Translations under genes and position numbers: made by a program
Notes under the pieces: model-generated
The model's input: only the letters and a program-made list of their open reading frames with translations
What the model was told of the DNA's origin: nothing
The model's database searches: none
Shown: positions 18,475-26,254 of the stretch, piece by piece
How positions within the stretch are numbered: the stretch's first letter is position 1
How the letters are laid out: the number at the start of each line of letters is the position of its first letter
NCBI RefSeq assembly: GCF_021390595.1
Contig: NZ_JAJEJR010000004.1
Span: 1-64,000, forward strand
Length of the DNA: 64,000 nucleotides
Source: Paraburkholderia sp. HP33-1
GTDB taxonomy: Bacteria > Pseudomonadota > Gammaproteobacteria > Burkholderiales > Burkholderiaceae
Reading direction: 5' to 3'

Positions 18475-18548
18475 CCCCAGCAGTGTCATGGCTCATCATC
18501 TTGGTGCAAAAGCCTCACGTCTAATCCGTATCGCGAAAGGGAAATCAC

Positions 18549-18935
18549 ATGCAACGTCATATGCTCAGGTCAAAGATTCATCGCGCGGTTGTCACCCACT
18601 GCGAACTTCACTATGAAGGATCGTGCGCGATCGATGAGGACCTGCTGGATGCTGCGGCGATCGTTGAAAACGAGCGAATCAATGTCTGGAACATCGACAA
18701 CGGCGAACGCTTTTCCACATACGCGATCAAAGGCGAGCGAGGAAGCGGCATGGTGTCGCTCAATGGCTCAGCCGCAAGACGCGCACACACCGGAGATCTC
18801 GTGATTATTGCGGCATTTGCATCAGTCGATGAGACGGAGCTCGCGGCGGGTTGGCGTCCGAAGCTGGTATTCGCCGACGATAGGAACATGATTAAGGGTT
18901 GCCGCGATCAAGTGCCAACGCAAAACTTGTCCTGA
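18549..18935 (+). CDS. panD: Aspartate 1-decarboxylase proenzyme
   Basis: 128 residues, the expected size. The self-processing site G24-S25 lies in [16 protein letters not shown], and K9, Y58-region [11 protein letters not shown] and [19 protein letters not shown] are all present. The pyruvoyl enzyme decarboxylates aspartate to beta-alanine, the partner substrate for PanC encoded at 15988-16824. AAGGGAAA lies 5 bases before the ATG. The C-terminal end [12 protein letters not shown] is shorter and unlike the usual tail. With panC it gives the beta-alanine branch of pantothenate synthesis. Confidence 0.95.
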   Translation: MQRHMLRSKIHRAVVTHCELHYEGSCAIDEDLLDAAAIVENERINVWNIDNGERFSTYAIKGERGSGMVSLNGSAARRAHTGDLVIIAAFASVDETELAAGWRPKLVFADDRNMIKGCRDQVPTQNLS

Positions 18936-19321
18936 AGTTCCTCTTCAAATCCGTGTGACAATCTCCGGGTGAAAAACCATAACGCACGCCGAATGAGATT
19001 CGATTACATATTTTAGAGTCTGCGGGACACACGATTGGATACGAAGAAATACCATAAACGGCGCAATTTTTTCTGGATTTATTGACATGTTCAATATCTA
19101 TTTGTCCGTCATTGTTATTCACCCCGAAAATTCGCTGTTCTTTCCGAGCACTGCGTAAATTGAGGCCGCTGAAAGCGCTGATTGGTCATGGATGAAAGGT
19201 AGTCCACACCAAGATTCGATGGGCAACGAGGCGCCGTTGGTTGACCGCGTACAACTCGTGCACGCAATGTTAGTTTGACGCTGGACTTCGGTAACTTTCG
19301 CCAATCTGTTGAAGAGGGAGC
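18936..19321. other. Intergenic region without recognised gene
   Basis: This 386-base gap between panD and the hydroxyacyl-CoA dehydrogenase gene has an AT-rich stretch at about 19000-19125. No coding frame with recognisable similarity, hairpin terminator or repeat was seen. The promoter of the downstream gene probably lies here. Confidence 0.5.
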
Positions 19322-20173
19322 ATGATGATTTTCAAAACGCTAGGCGTAGTCGGTGCCGGAACCATGGGCAATGGCATCGCGCAAGTCGCCGCGGTAGCAG
19401 GTCTGAACGTGGTTATGATCGATGTCAATGAGGCGGCGCTCTCAAAGGGCCTAGCAACGCTAACAGCGAACCTGTGTCGTCTCGTCGACAGGGAAAAGCT
19501 TGATACAACATCGCGTGATCGTGCCCTTGCTCGCCTCGACATTTCCACTGACTACCAACGCGTTTCAACTGCGGACATCATTATCGAAGCAGCAACCGAG
19601 AACGTTGAACTGAAGGCTCGCATCCTGAAGCAGATCGAGTCGGTGGCGCGCGCGGATGCGATCATCGCCTCAAACACGTCGTCGATTTCGATTACCGCAC
19701 TCGGTGCCGTGCTCTCTGATCCAACCCGCTTCATCGGCATGCACTTTTTCAACCCCGTACCGATTATGTCGCTTGTGGAGGTCATCCGTGGGCTACAAAC
19801 AAACGATACCACCGTCAGTGCCGTGCGCGAGTTGACTGAGCGGCTCGGCAAGTCGCCGATCGGCGTGACCAACTCGCCAGGTTTCGTAGTCAACCGGATC
19901 CTCGTACCGATGATCAATGAGGCATTCTTCGTGTTGGCAGAAGGTATTGCAACCGCAGAAGAGATCGACGCCGGCATGAAGCTTGGTGCGAATCACCCGA
20001 TCGGCCCACTTGCGCTCGCGGATCTCGTGGGGCTTGACGTTTGCCTTTCCGTTATGGATGTCTATCTAAAAGACTTCGGCGATTCGAAATACCGTCCTTG
20101 TCCGTTACTGCGAGAGTTGGTGTCAGCCGGGCGCCTGGGACGAAAAACGGGTTGGGGCGTCTATAGATACTAG
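19322..20173 (+). CDS. 3-hydroxybutyryl-CoA dehydrogenase-like 3-hydroxyacyl-CoA dehydrogenase
   Basis: 283 residues, the length of Hbd/PaaH-type enzymes. The NAD motif [14 protein letters not shown] is near residues 8-21, the catalytic region [19 protein letters not shown] has the active-site histidine, and [19 protein letters not shown] and [18 protein letters not shown] close the C-terminal domain. It oxidises an (S)-3-hydroxyacyl-CoA with NAD. GGGAG lies just before tandem ATG codons at 19322 and 19325. The nearby ETF-QO supports beta-oxidation of an acyl-CoA as the shared theme. Confidence 0.92.
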   Translation: MMIFKTLGVVGAGTMGNGIAQVAAVAGLNVVMIDVNEAALSKGLATLTANLCRLVDREKLDTTSRDRALARLDISTDYQRVSTADIIIEAATENVELKARILKQIESVARADAIIASNTSSISITALGAVLSDPTRFIGMHFFNPVPIMSLVEVIRGLQTNDTTVSAVRELTERLGKSPIGVTNSPGFVVNRILVPMINEAFFVLAEGIATAEEIDAGMKLGANHPIGPLALADLVGLDVCLSVMDVYLKDFGDSKYRPCPLLRELVSAGRLGRKTGWGVYRY

Positions 20174-20373
20174 GGCAGACTCCCAACATTAGATGCCTCT
20201 AGGGCAGGCTGGGTGCGTTTCCCGTGGCTGTTTGCGGTAACTCCAATGCCAATGGCAGCTGGAGCAAAGACGTCCTAGTGTACTGCGTTATAAATTGATC
20301 GAGTGATTTGCTGTCTGTAGTGCCGTGTAGTGGGAGCCACGGACACCAAGGGGCGGTGATAAGCGGAAGACCC

Positions 20374-20745
20374 AAGGTGGAACTCGTGTTGAGCGAAGCC
20401 GAACGCGAGTAGCTCAAGGCTCTGACTATGCGCCGTAAGACAACGCAGGCGGTGGCATTTCGAGCGCGGATCGTACTGGCCTGCGTCTATAGGTCTATAG
20501 CATCGACAACAAGACGGTCGCGGCGAGACCGCGGGTCACCGAGCAATCGGTATCGAAGCGGCATGCAAGCTACGCATCGACGCGATGGCCTGCTCGATGC
20601 ATCCGTCCCGGTGCGCCCAGAACGATCGAAGATCCGCGTGTAGATGCCGCTATTGTGAAGACGCCCGAATCGGCACCTGGGGAGCGAGGCGCCGGAGTAC
20701 GCGCACCATGGCTCGGCAGCTGGACCTCTCACAGGCACGTCCTTA
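20374..20745 (+). pseudogene. IS630 family transposase relic 1
   Basis: The N-terminal part of an IS630-type transposase can be read as KVELVLSEAERE, an in-frame TAG, then LKALTMRRKTTQAVAFRARIVLAC, followed by frameshifts into DNKTVAARPRVTEQSVSKRH and later MARQLDLSQARP. It lacks the catalytic DDE domain. The preceding 200 bases (20174-20373) show no gene. The relic abuts another pseudogene on the opposite strand. Confidence 0.7.
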
Positions 20746-20949
20746 GCGGGCGCCCTCGGGCCTCGCGAATTTACACGGGCGATGGAGGAAGGCGGCTGCA
20801 GTCATTGGAGCGAGCGCGCCCGAATCGCGTTGCTGACCCGCCGGTGTGCGTTGGCGTATGCGTTGCCACGGCAGCTGAGGACAACGGTGGACACGATCCG
20901 ATCGCCGGCCAGACCGGTACGCGGTAGGCTTCACCCCGCCGCAAACGCG

Positions 20950-21640
20950 CTACCGCTGGGGTACGCCGTCGCGCCACTCGCCCCAATGCGTGACAATGTC
21001 CTGTACGAGCGGATTGCCCGTGAGAGACAGATTGTCGATCGCGATCGCGAAGCCGCCCTGCGAAGAGTAGTTGAGCAGGTTGTCGGCACTTGATTGGCCC
21101 GCGTACGGGCGGTCGAAGTCCGAGCCAGCGCGCAGCACCGCAACACGGTTCAGGTCGACGCGATGCACGGTCGCCCCGCGCGTCAGCGCCTCGAAGGTGG
21201 CGTTGTCTTCCTGCTGCGTCGTGCAATAGGTGCCCTTGCCGTCGGTCAGGATCTTCGTCCATTGCCGCGCGCGCGCCAAGGTCGGTGCCCGACCACCAGG
21301 TATCGCCCGCCAGGGTGTCGCATTGGATCACGGTCGGCGGGCGGTTCGCAGGCGCATAGCTGTATTTGGCGCGGGCGGCCTGCGCCAGGGCGTCGTCGGT
21401 CAGCGTCACGTTGCGCGATAGCGCGAATGCCGCGTTCGAGAGCGCCGGATTGAGCTGGAACACTTCAGTGCGATAGTCGAGCGGCGGCTTCTGCGTCGGG
21501 CCTGTCGTGTTGATGCCGAGATAGCCGGTGTTCCAACCCGGCGGAATTTCGCGCCCGTCAATTTCCCACTGAATGCCGAAGTCGACGAGCCAGTTTGCCC
21601 AGGCAGCGGAACCGACGGTCCCTTGCTGTCGACTGACGTC
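20950..21640 (-). pseudogene. Truncated, frameshifted purine nucleoside permease (NUP)
   Basis: The minus strand reads GTVGSAAWANWLVDFGIQ, PPGWNTGYLGINTTG, FQLNPALSNAAFALSR and CDTLAGDTWWSG. After a frame change near 21280 it continues with WTKILTDGKGTYCTTQQ, LNRVAVLRAGSDFDRPY and VQDIVTHWGEWRDGVP. This is the C-terminal two thirds of a NUP-family nucleoside permease. The N-terminus with its signal peptide is missing and the 5' break lies near 21640. The true C-terminus and stop are intact. Confidence 0.75.
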
Positions 21641-21723
21641 GTGGTTCCTTGTCGGCGTGCAGCGTGGGGCCCGGGCGCTAGCCGTTCAGGCGACAGTGAG
21701 TATAAGCGCAAAGAAACGGGTAT

Positions 21724-21857
21724 TGACTAGCGGTAGCAATCTTCGACACGGACGACACGACGAGGTGCGGCGGGAATATTGGCGGGTCGCTGACGATCCG
21801 ACTTCCTTTGCGCGCCGGCTAGCTGAACGTGCTGTATTTCAGCGGCGGTCCCGCCAT
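21724..21857 (-). pseudogene. Ruined toxin gene after Phd antitoxin
   Basis: An ATG at 21857 overlaps the antitoxin stop as TGATG, the usual junction in Phd/YefM-toxin operons. It reads MAGPPLKYSTFS and then meets TAG. The following bases include a frame encoding RRVVRVEDCYR, which resembles the C-terminal strand of RelE/ParE toxins. The middle is missing, so only a stub remains. The identity as RelE/ParE is suggested by position and this end motif only. Confidence 0.45.
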
Positions 21858-22153
21858 CAGCGGAGCTTTTCCTGGCGGTCGAGCTCGTTGAGCTCCGCAA
21901 AGAACGCGTCGCCATCGACGTGATCCCCCCGCTCGATCTGCTTCTGGCCGATAGCCAGGATTTTCAGGAGCGCGATGGTCTGCTGCGTCGATTCGTAGGT
22001 TCGCACATCCTGGACGACGAGCTTCGCCTCGCCGTTCTGCGTGATGATGAGCGGCTTTCCCGACTCAATCAGGTCCTTGACGATTTGCGCCGCTTCGCTT
22101 TTAAGGTAGCTGATCGGCTTCACATGGTCGGCGAGACGCATCAGGCGCTTCAT
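21857..22153 (-). CDS. Type II antitoxin, Phd/YefM family
   Basis: 98 residues with the Phd/YefM core: ADHVKPISYLKSEAAQIVKDLIESGKPLIITQNGEAKLVVQDVRTYEST. In this family that part forms the DNA-binding N-terminal fold, and the rest is the toxin-neutralising tail (LLKILAIGQKQIERGDHVDGDAFFAEL). Antitoxins of this family autorepress the operon. The toxin gene that should follow is degraded, so the protein may be an orphan. It sits among IS remnants. No clear upstream ribosome site was noted. Confidence 0.85.
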   Translation of the reverse strand: MKRLMRLADHVKPISYLKSEAAQIVKDLIESGKPLIITQNGEAKLVVQDVRTYESTQQTIALLKILAIGQKQIERGDHVDGDAFFAELNELDRQEKLR

Positions 22154-22197
22154 ACAGGGCCAAATTTAAACCATTAACGGTTCAACGCCGACCGTCG

Positions 22198-22554
22198 GTG
22201 CAAGTAATTTTGTTACCACTAGGCGGCCGGATTTAGCGGCAGACACGTCCATCGGGAACAAGATTGCTTGCACACAATTCAAGCAAATTTGTTCCTTCGG
22301 CCGACAGTTCAAGCAATCTTGTATCCTTTTCGTCACCGTGGCCGATCTTTGCCCTGCACTCCTGCGAAAGACGCTCAATGGTTTTATAGGCATCTGCCCT
22401 TGGCTATGTCCGTTGTCGGTCCCCCGGACGGGGCACCTCGCAGTGGGCCGCCCCGATCGACGAGCACGACGCACCGGAAAGCGCATCCCTGGTCAACGGC
22501 TTAGGGGCCTGGGAACAAAATTGCTTGCAAAACGGGAACAAAATTACCTGAACC
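22198..22554. repeat. Cluster of six related ~20-bp repeats
   Basis: A motif close to GGGAACAARATTGCTTG occurs in forward orientation at 22254-22270, 22511-22527 and 22534-22550. It occurs in reverse orientation at 22198-22219, 22278-22295 and 22308-22326. Four copies are on the left and two on the right of a 185-base spacer. Multiple terminal repeats of this kind mark the ends of IS21-type elements, so this may be a collapsed element with its genes lost. No protein-coding gene was recognised in 22154-22698. Confidence 0.55.
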
Positions 22555-22723
22555 AACGGTTGGCGTCCGATCCAGGTAGATCGGAATCCCACATTTGACA
22601 TAATTAAGTTTATCACCTGTTATGTATGTAGATAAAACAGTTGTCAATTAGGATTATGTAAAATTTCAGCCAGGTGAGGGCGGATTCAACCGTGGATTTG
22701 CCCCCGTACCTCCGGACACCGCC

Positions 22724-23611
22724 TCACACTTGAGTTGATGAACCGGTCCTACGCCTGAACTCGCGTGGCGAGCGATATTTCAGTGCGCTATGAGGATGCT
22801 GCTCGTTGTAGTGCTCGAACGCGACGGCAAGGTTGCGCGCAGCGGTGGCCGCATCGGGTTTCGGCATGAAGGCGACATAATCCCGCTTCATCGTCTTCAC
22901 GAAGCTTTCGGCCATCCCGTTACTTTGCGGGCTGCACACCGGTGTGGTCAATGGCTTCAGTCCAATGTCAGACGCGAAGGCTTTGGTCTTCGCCGCCGTG
23001 TACCCCGAGCCATTGTCGGTTAGCCATTCGATTTCAGCCGGCGCCTTACTGACGTCACCGAACCGGTTCTCGACGGCTGCCAGCATCACATCGCGCACGA
23101 CATCGCCGCTGTGACCGCCTGTCGTTGCGGCCCAGCTCATCGCTTCCCGGTCACAGCAATCCAGTGCGAACGTCACGCGCAACGGCTCGCCGTTGTCGCA
23201 ACGAAACTCAAAGCCATCAGAACACCAGCGTTGATTGCTCTTCGCCACTGCGACCTTGCCATCGTGCCGGCGCTGCGGCCGTGGCGGAGAGGGTCTGCGT
23301 TGTAGCAGCAGGCCGTGAACGCGCATTACCCGATATACGCGTTTGGCGTTGACCGAAGCGATGCCTCGATCCTCCCGCTGACGACGCAACATTCCCCAGA
23401 CCCGGCGATAGCCATAGCTCGGCAGGTCAGTGACGGTCAGCCGTATCTCTTCGACCAGCCCGGCATCGTCCGTCTTCCTGGCACTGCGTCCATCCTGCCA
23501 GTCGGCTGGACGGGCAAGCCTTGCCGCCACGTTTGAGCGCGCTACACCGAGAACGTCGCAGACCTGCTTCACTGCTCGTCCCCCGGCAATGAGGGTGAGC
23601 GCGCAATCCAT
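22724..23611 (-). CDS. IS3 family (IS2 group) transposase OrfB
   Basis: 295 residues with an HTH_21-like region ([13 protein letters not shown]) and a complete rve-type DDE domain: D in [15 protein letters not shown] in [11 protein letters not shown] in [15 protein letters not shown]. It catalyses strand transfer of the element, normally as an OrfAB fusion made by -1 frameshifting. Its frame overlaps orfA by 43 bases near an AAAA run at the ATG (CGAAAATGG). No internal stops are present. Confidence 0.9.
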   Translation of the reverse strand: MDCALTLIAGGRAVKQVCDVLGVARSNVAARLARPADWQDGRSARKTDDAGLVEEIRLTVTDLPSYGYRRVWGMLRRQREDRGIASVNAKRVYRVMRVHGLLLQRRPSPPRPQRRHDGKVAVAKSNQRWCSDGFEFRCDNGEPLRVTFALDCCDREAMSWAATTGGHSGDVVRDVMLAAVENRFGDVSKAPAEIEWLTDNGSGYTAAKTKAFASDIGLKPLTTPVCSPQSNGMAESFVKTMKRDYVAFMPKPDAATAARNLAVAFEHYNEQHPHSALKYRSPREFRRRTGSSTQV

Positions 23612-23964
23612 TTTCGCGACTTCGCCACCTCCACCGCTTCACGAAGAATCTCGTTCTCCATGGTCTTTTTACCGAGCAGCCGCTGAAGCTCCCGGATTTG
23701 CTTCAGCGCATCGCTCAGCTCCGACGCTGGTACGACTTCCTCGCCGGCACTGACTGCCGAGAGGCTGCCATCCTGATACAGCTTGCGCCAATGGAACAGC
23801 TGGTTCGGATTGACGCCGTGCTGGCGTGCAACCATCGAAACCGATTTGCCCGGCTCGAAACTCTCTCGCACCATTGCCAGCTTCTCATCGGCTGACCATC
23901 GCCGCCGGCGCTCCGGCCCCGTCAACACTTCCATCACTTCTTGCTTGTTGTTAGTCAGAAACAC
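23569..23964 (-). CDS. IS3 family (IS2 group) OrfA
   Basis: 131 residues from a GTG start; an ATG at 23934 ([18 protein letters not shown]) is the more usual start for this group. It has the transposase_8 helix-turn-helix ([35 protein letters not shown]) followed by a leucine-zipper-like coiled coil, [25 protein letters not shown]. OrfA binds the terminal repeats and regulates or joins OrfB through frameshifting. Confidence 0.88.
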   Translation of the reverse strand: MFLTNNKQEVMEVLTGPERRRRWSADEKLAMVRESFEPGKSVSMVARQHGVNPNQLFHWRKLYQDGSLSAVSAGEEVVPASELSDALKQIRELQRLLGKKTMENEILREAVEVAKSRKWIARSPSLPGDEQ

Positions 23965-24028
23965 AGTCGTATGCCTACCCGCTATTTTAAGTGGGAGACC
24001 GTGTCCGGTGATTCAGGGGGCCGTTCCA

Positions 24029-25462
24029 AACCGGTCGTCGCAACACTAGATTGTTGAACAGATTTTAGATATTCGTCCAGGGATTCGGCAAGAGTCTTCC
24101 ATCCAAGCGTTTTCCGGGGCCTGGTATTCAGTGAATTGGCAACGGCCTGGATCTCTCGAGCACTTCAACGGGATAGGTCTGTGCCCTTTGGAAAGTATTG
24201 TCGCAGAAGGCCGTTCGCGTTCTCGTTCGTGCCGCGCTGCCATGGACTGTGCGGGTCGGCGAAGAATACCTTTACCCCGGACTCGACGGTAAAGCGGGCG
24301 TGATCGGATAGCTCCTTGCCACGATCCCAGGTCAATGACCGCCACCACTGTGCAGGCATGTCAGTCACGGCCTTCTTGAGCGCATTGGCCATCGTGAAAG
24401 CTCCGTAGCCAGCCAGCGCGGGGCCGTTCTTCGTCCGGGGAGTCAACCCATAGCCTTTCTCCCGAGGCAGGTGTACGAGCATGGTGAAACGGCTTGATCT
24501 CTCCGCCAGCGTGCCAATAGCAGATCGGTTCAGGCCGATGATGAGGTCACCCTCCCAATGCCCTGGCACAGCACGATCCTGCGCTTCTGCAGGCCGGCTG
24601 GAGATCATCACATCCTCGCTAACGTGCGCCCAGGCCGTGGCTTGTGCCCTAGCCCTCGGTACGCGCAACGCCCGCCCAGTGCGCAGACAGCTGACCAGCT
24701 CGCGCTTGAGAGCACCGCGGCCCTGGATATAGAGCGCTTGGTAAATGGCTTCGTGAGATATGCGCATGGATTCGTCATCCGGGAAGTCGATCTGCAGCCG
24801 GTTGGAAATCTGTTCGGGCGACCAGCCATTGACCCATTTGCGGTCACCGCGATGCGGTTTGTTTCTTCCTTTGAACGGCGCTTGCCGAGGCCCAGAAATC
24901 TCACGGCCATCAGCGTCGCGAACCTTGCCCTCCAAACGGTCTTGCACGTGGTGGCGCAGCCGTGGGTTAGTCACCAGTTTCGGCGGTTCGGGTCTTTTGG
25001 CAACCAGTTCCGCCTTCCACTGCGCAACCGAAGCCCGATACTCAAGCTGGCCGCTACGAGTTGCAGCGTTACGTGTCAGTTCCCGGGAGACCGTTGACGG
25101 GCTGCGTCCGATACGGCGAGCGATCTCGCGTACTCCGTCGCCTTGGAGCGAAAGTAGCCCAATCTCTTCTCGCTCCGCGAGCGACAAGTACCTACCAGAT
25201 ATAGGGTTCGACATGAAAAGTGGCATGCCGCCACGATAGCGGAACCAGCGCGCGCCCACCGCCTGAGATACGCCAACCGCCTCTGCTGCTCTCTCGCTCG
25301 TGATACCGGTGGCGATCTGCTTCCAAAATAGACGCTCGATCTCACGCCGATGCGACGGTGCACCTGGCGAGCGCATCGCTCATCGCCCTGTCAACTTATG
25401 CATCCACCCCGCTGGTCGTCCCATAAACACCTCCTCGATTAAAGGTGTTGCGACGACCGGTT
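24029..25462 (-). mobile_element. IS30 family element
   Basis: The element is bounded by perfect 18-base inverted repeats: AACCGGTCGTCGCAACAC at 24029-24046 and its reverse complement at 25445-25462. It carries one transposase gene on the minus strand. The right end is embedded in an IS3 transposase relic, and the left end lies 7 bases from the IS2-group element. No clear target duplication could be read because both flanks are themselves IS ends. Confidence 0.75.
24165..25376 (-). CDS. IS30 transposase, C-terminus cut by in-frame TGA
   Basis: 403 residues are encoded. An N-terminal HTH (LSLAEREEIGLLSLQGDGVREIARRIGRSPSTVSREL) precedes a DDE domain with D in GHWEGDLIIG, D in LTWDRGKELSDH and E in NENANGLLRQYF. 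After TDLSR the frame meets TGA, but the same frame continues with SAREIQAVANSLNTRPRKTLGW through to SVQQSSVATT inside the terminal repeat. This fits a TGG-to-TGA change that removes about 45 conserved residues. The catalytic triad is retained; activity is doubtful. Confidence 0.85.
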   Translation of the reverse strand: MRSPGAPSHRREIERLFWKQIATGITSERAAEAVGVSQAVGARWFRYRGGMPLFMSNPISGRYLSLAEREEIGLLSLQGDGVREIARRIGRSPSTVSRELTRNAATRSGQLEYRASVAQWKAELVAKRPEPPKLVTNPRLRHHVQDRLEGKVRDADGREISGPRQAPFKGRNKPHRGDRKWVNGWSPEQISNRLQIDFPDDESMRISHEAIYQALYIQGRGALKRELVSCLRTGRALRVPRARAQATAWAHVSEDVMISSRPAEAQDRAVPGHWEGDLIIGLNRSAIGTLAERSSRFTMLVHLPREKGYGLTPRTKNGPALAGYGAFTMANALKKAVTDMPAQWWRSLTWDRGKELSDHARFTVESGVKVFFADPHSPWQRGTNENANGLLRQYFPKGTDLSR

Positions 25463-25794
25463 GAATCCGCCCAATACGTCAGCATTCGCTACAGCGAGCG
25501 GCTGGCAGAGGCTGGCATCGAGCCGTCGGTCGGCCGCCGGTGCGACAGCTATGACAATGCGCTGGCTGAAACGATCAACGGCCTGTACAAGACGGAACTG
25601 ATTCATCGGCGCGCCGCTTGGAAAACGAGGGAATCCGTCGAGCTGGCAACGCTGGAATGGGTGGCCTGGTACAACCATCATCGGCTGATGGAACCGCTCG
25701 GCTATATCCCGCCCGCGGAGGCTGAGGCAAACTACTACAGGCAACTTAGAAAACCGCTGACATACCCATATTAACTTAAACCAACCAGCCTCCA
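25463..25794 (+). pseudogene. IS3 family transposase OrfB C-terminal fragment with right end
   Basis: The plus strand encodes about 100 residues of an IS3-type integrase domain: SYDNALAETINGLYKTELIH (with the catalytic glutamate), WVAWYNHHRLMEPLGYIPPAEAE and a stop at 25774. A probable right terminal repeat ends in CAGCCTCCA at 25794. The 5' portion, including both catalytic aspartates, was removed at the IS30 junction at 25462. Confidence 0.8.
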
Positions 25795-25816
25795 CGATTC
25801 CCGGTGCGGTTCAATG

Positions 25817-26044
25817 CTATACGCCGCAATCCACACAAGATCTACGCGACGCGCAAAAACGTTCGATCTGCTCAACAACGAACTCCTGCTGCACACAATT
25901 GAGCAAAGACTTGCCTTCAGTGAGTGACAGTCCCACGTCTCCGGGCGTCTGGTCTTCGATGGACCTGTGGAACCGCATGACCTCAACCCGCTTCACCACA
26001 CTCCCATCGCCGCTATCGAACTCAAGAACGATCGTGTATCGCAT
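25817..26044 (-). pseudogene. ISKra4-like transposase N-terminal fragment
   Basis: 75 residues beginning MRYTIVLEFDSGDGSVVKRVEVMRF, with VQQEFVVEQIERFCASRRSCVDCG resembling the N-terminal zinc-knuckle segment of ISKra4 family transposases. AGGAG precedes the ATG. The frame ends early and the rest is missing where the IS3 end (25794) begins, so the IS3 element probably inserted into this gene. The 210 bases to the chloride channel gene contain nothing recognised. Confidence 0.6.
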
Positions 26045-26254
26045 GGTGGCTCCTGATCTCGTCGTTAGGGATACGATACCCCGCCGTGCGCTCGCCTCCC
26101 CGCCTTTTTGACGGCTTCCGTCAACAACAGTCCGCCGTCATCTGCATCGGCGACAGAAGGAGCCTCACGTTATTCGCAACTTGTTCAAGGAAAGGCATGT
26201 CCGTTACGCCGCCGAATAAACAGGGAAATATTTGATGCACCCGTCAGTATCTGG

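Larger units (their letters stand above)
22699..24021 (-). mobile_element. IS3 family element, IS2 group
   Basis: A 1.32-kb element carrying overlapping orfA and orfB. Imperfect terminal inverted repeats can be seen: TGCCCCCGTACCTCCGGACAC at 22699-22719 and its partner GTGTCCGGTGATTCAGGGGGC at 24001-24021, differing by a one-base gap and a few mismatches. Size, gene order and protein similarity fit the IS2 group. Both genes look intact, so the element may be active. It abuts the IS30 element on its right. Confidence 0.75.
22678..25472. repeat. 15-bp inverted repeat flanking the IS2-group/IS30 block
   Basis: GGGCGGATTCAACCG at 22678-22692 is exactly complementary to CGGTTGAATCCGCCC at 25458-25472. 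The pair encloses both insertion sequences and overlaps the outer end of the IS30 right repeat. It may reflect an inverted second end left by an earlier insertion or an inversion between IS copies. It is not a target site duplication, because the copies are inverted. Confidence 0.5.

Noticed and set aside
22198..22554. CRISPR array
   Set aside because: Repeats are in both orientations, unevenly spaced and without regular spacers or cas genes.
22268..22598. Short plus-strand frames inside the repeat cluster
   Set aside because: They overlap the 20-bp repeats, lack family similarity and have no ribosome sites.
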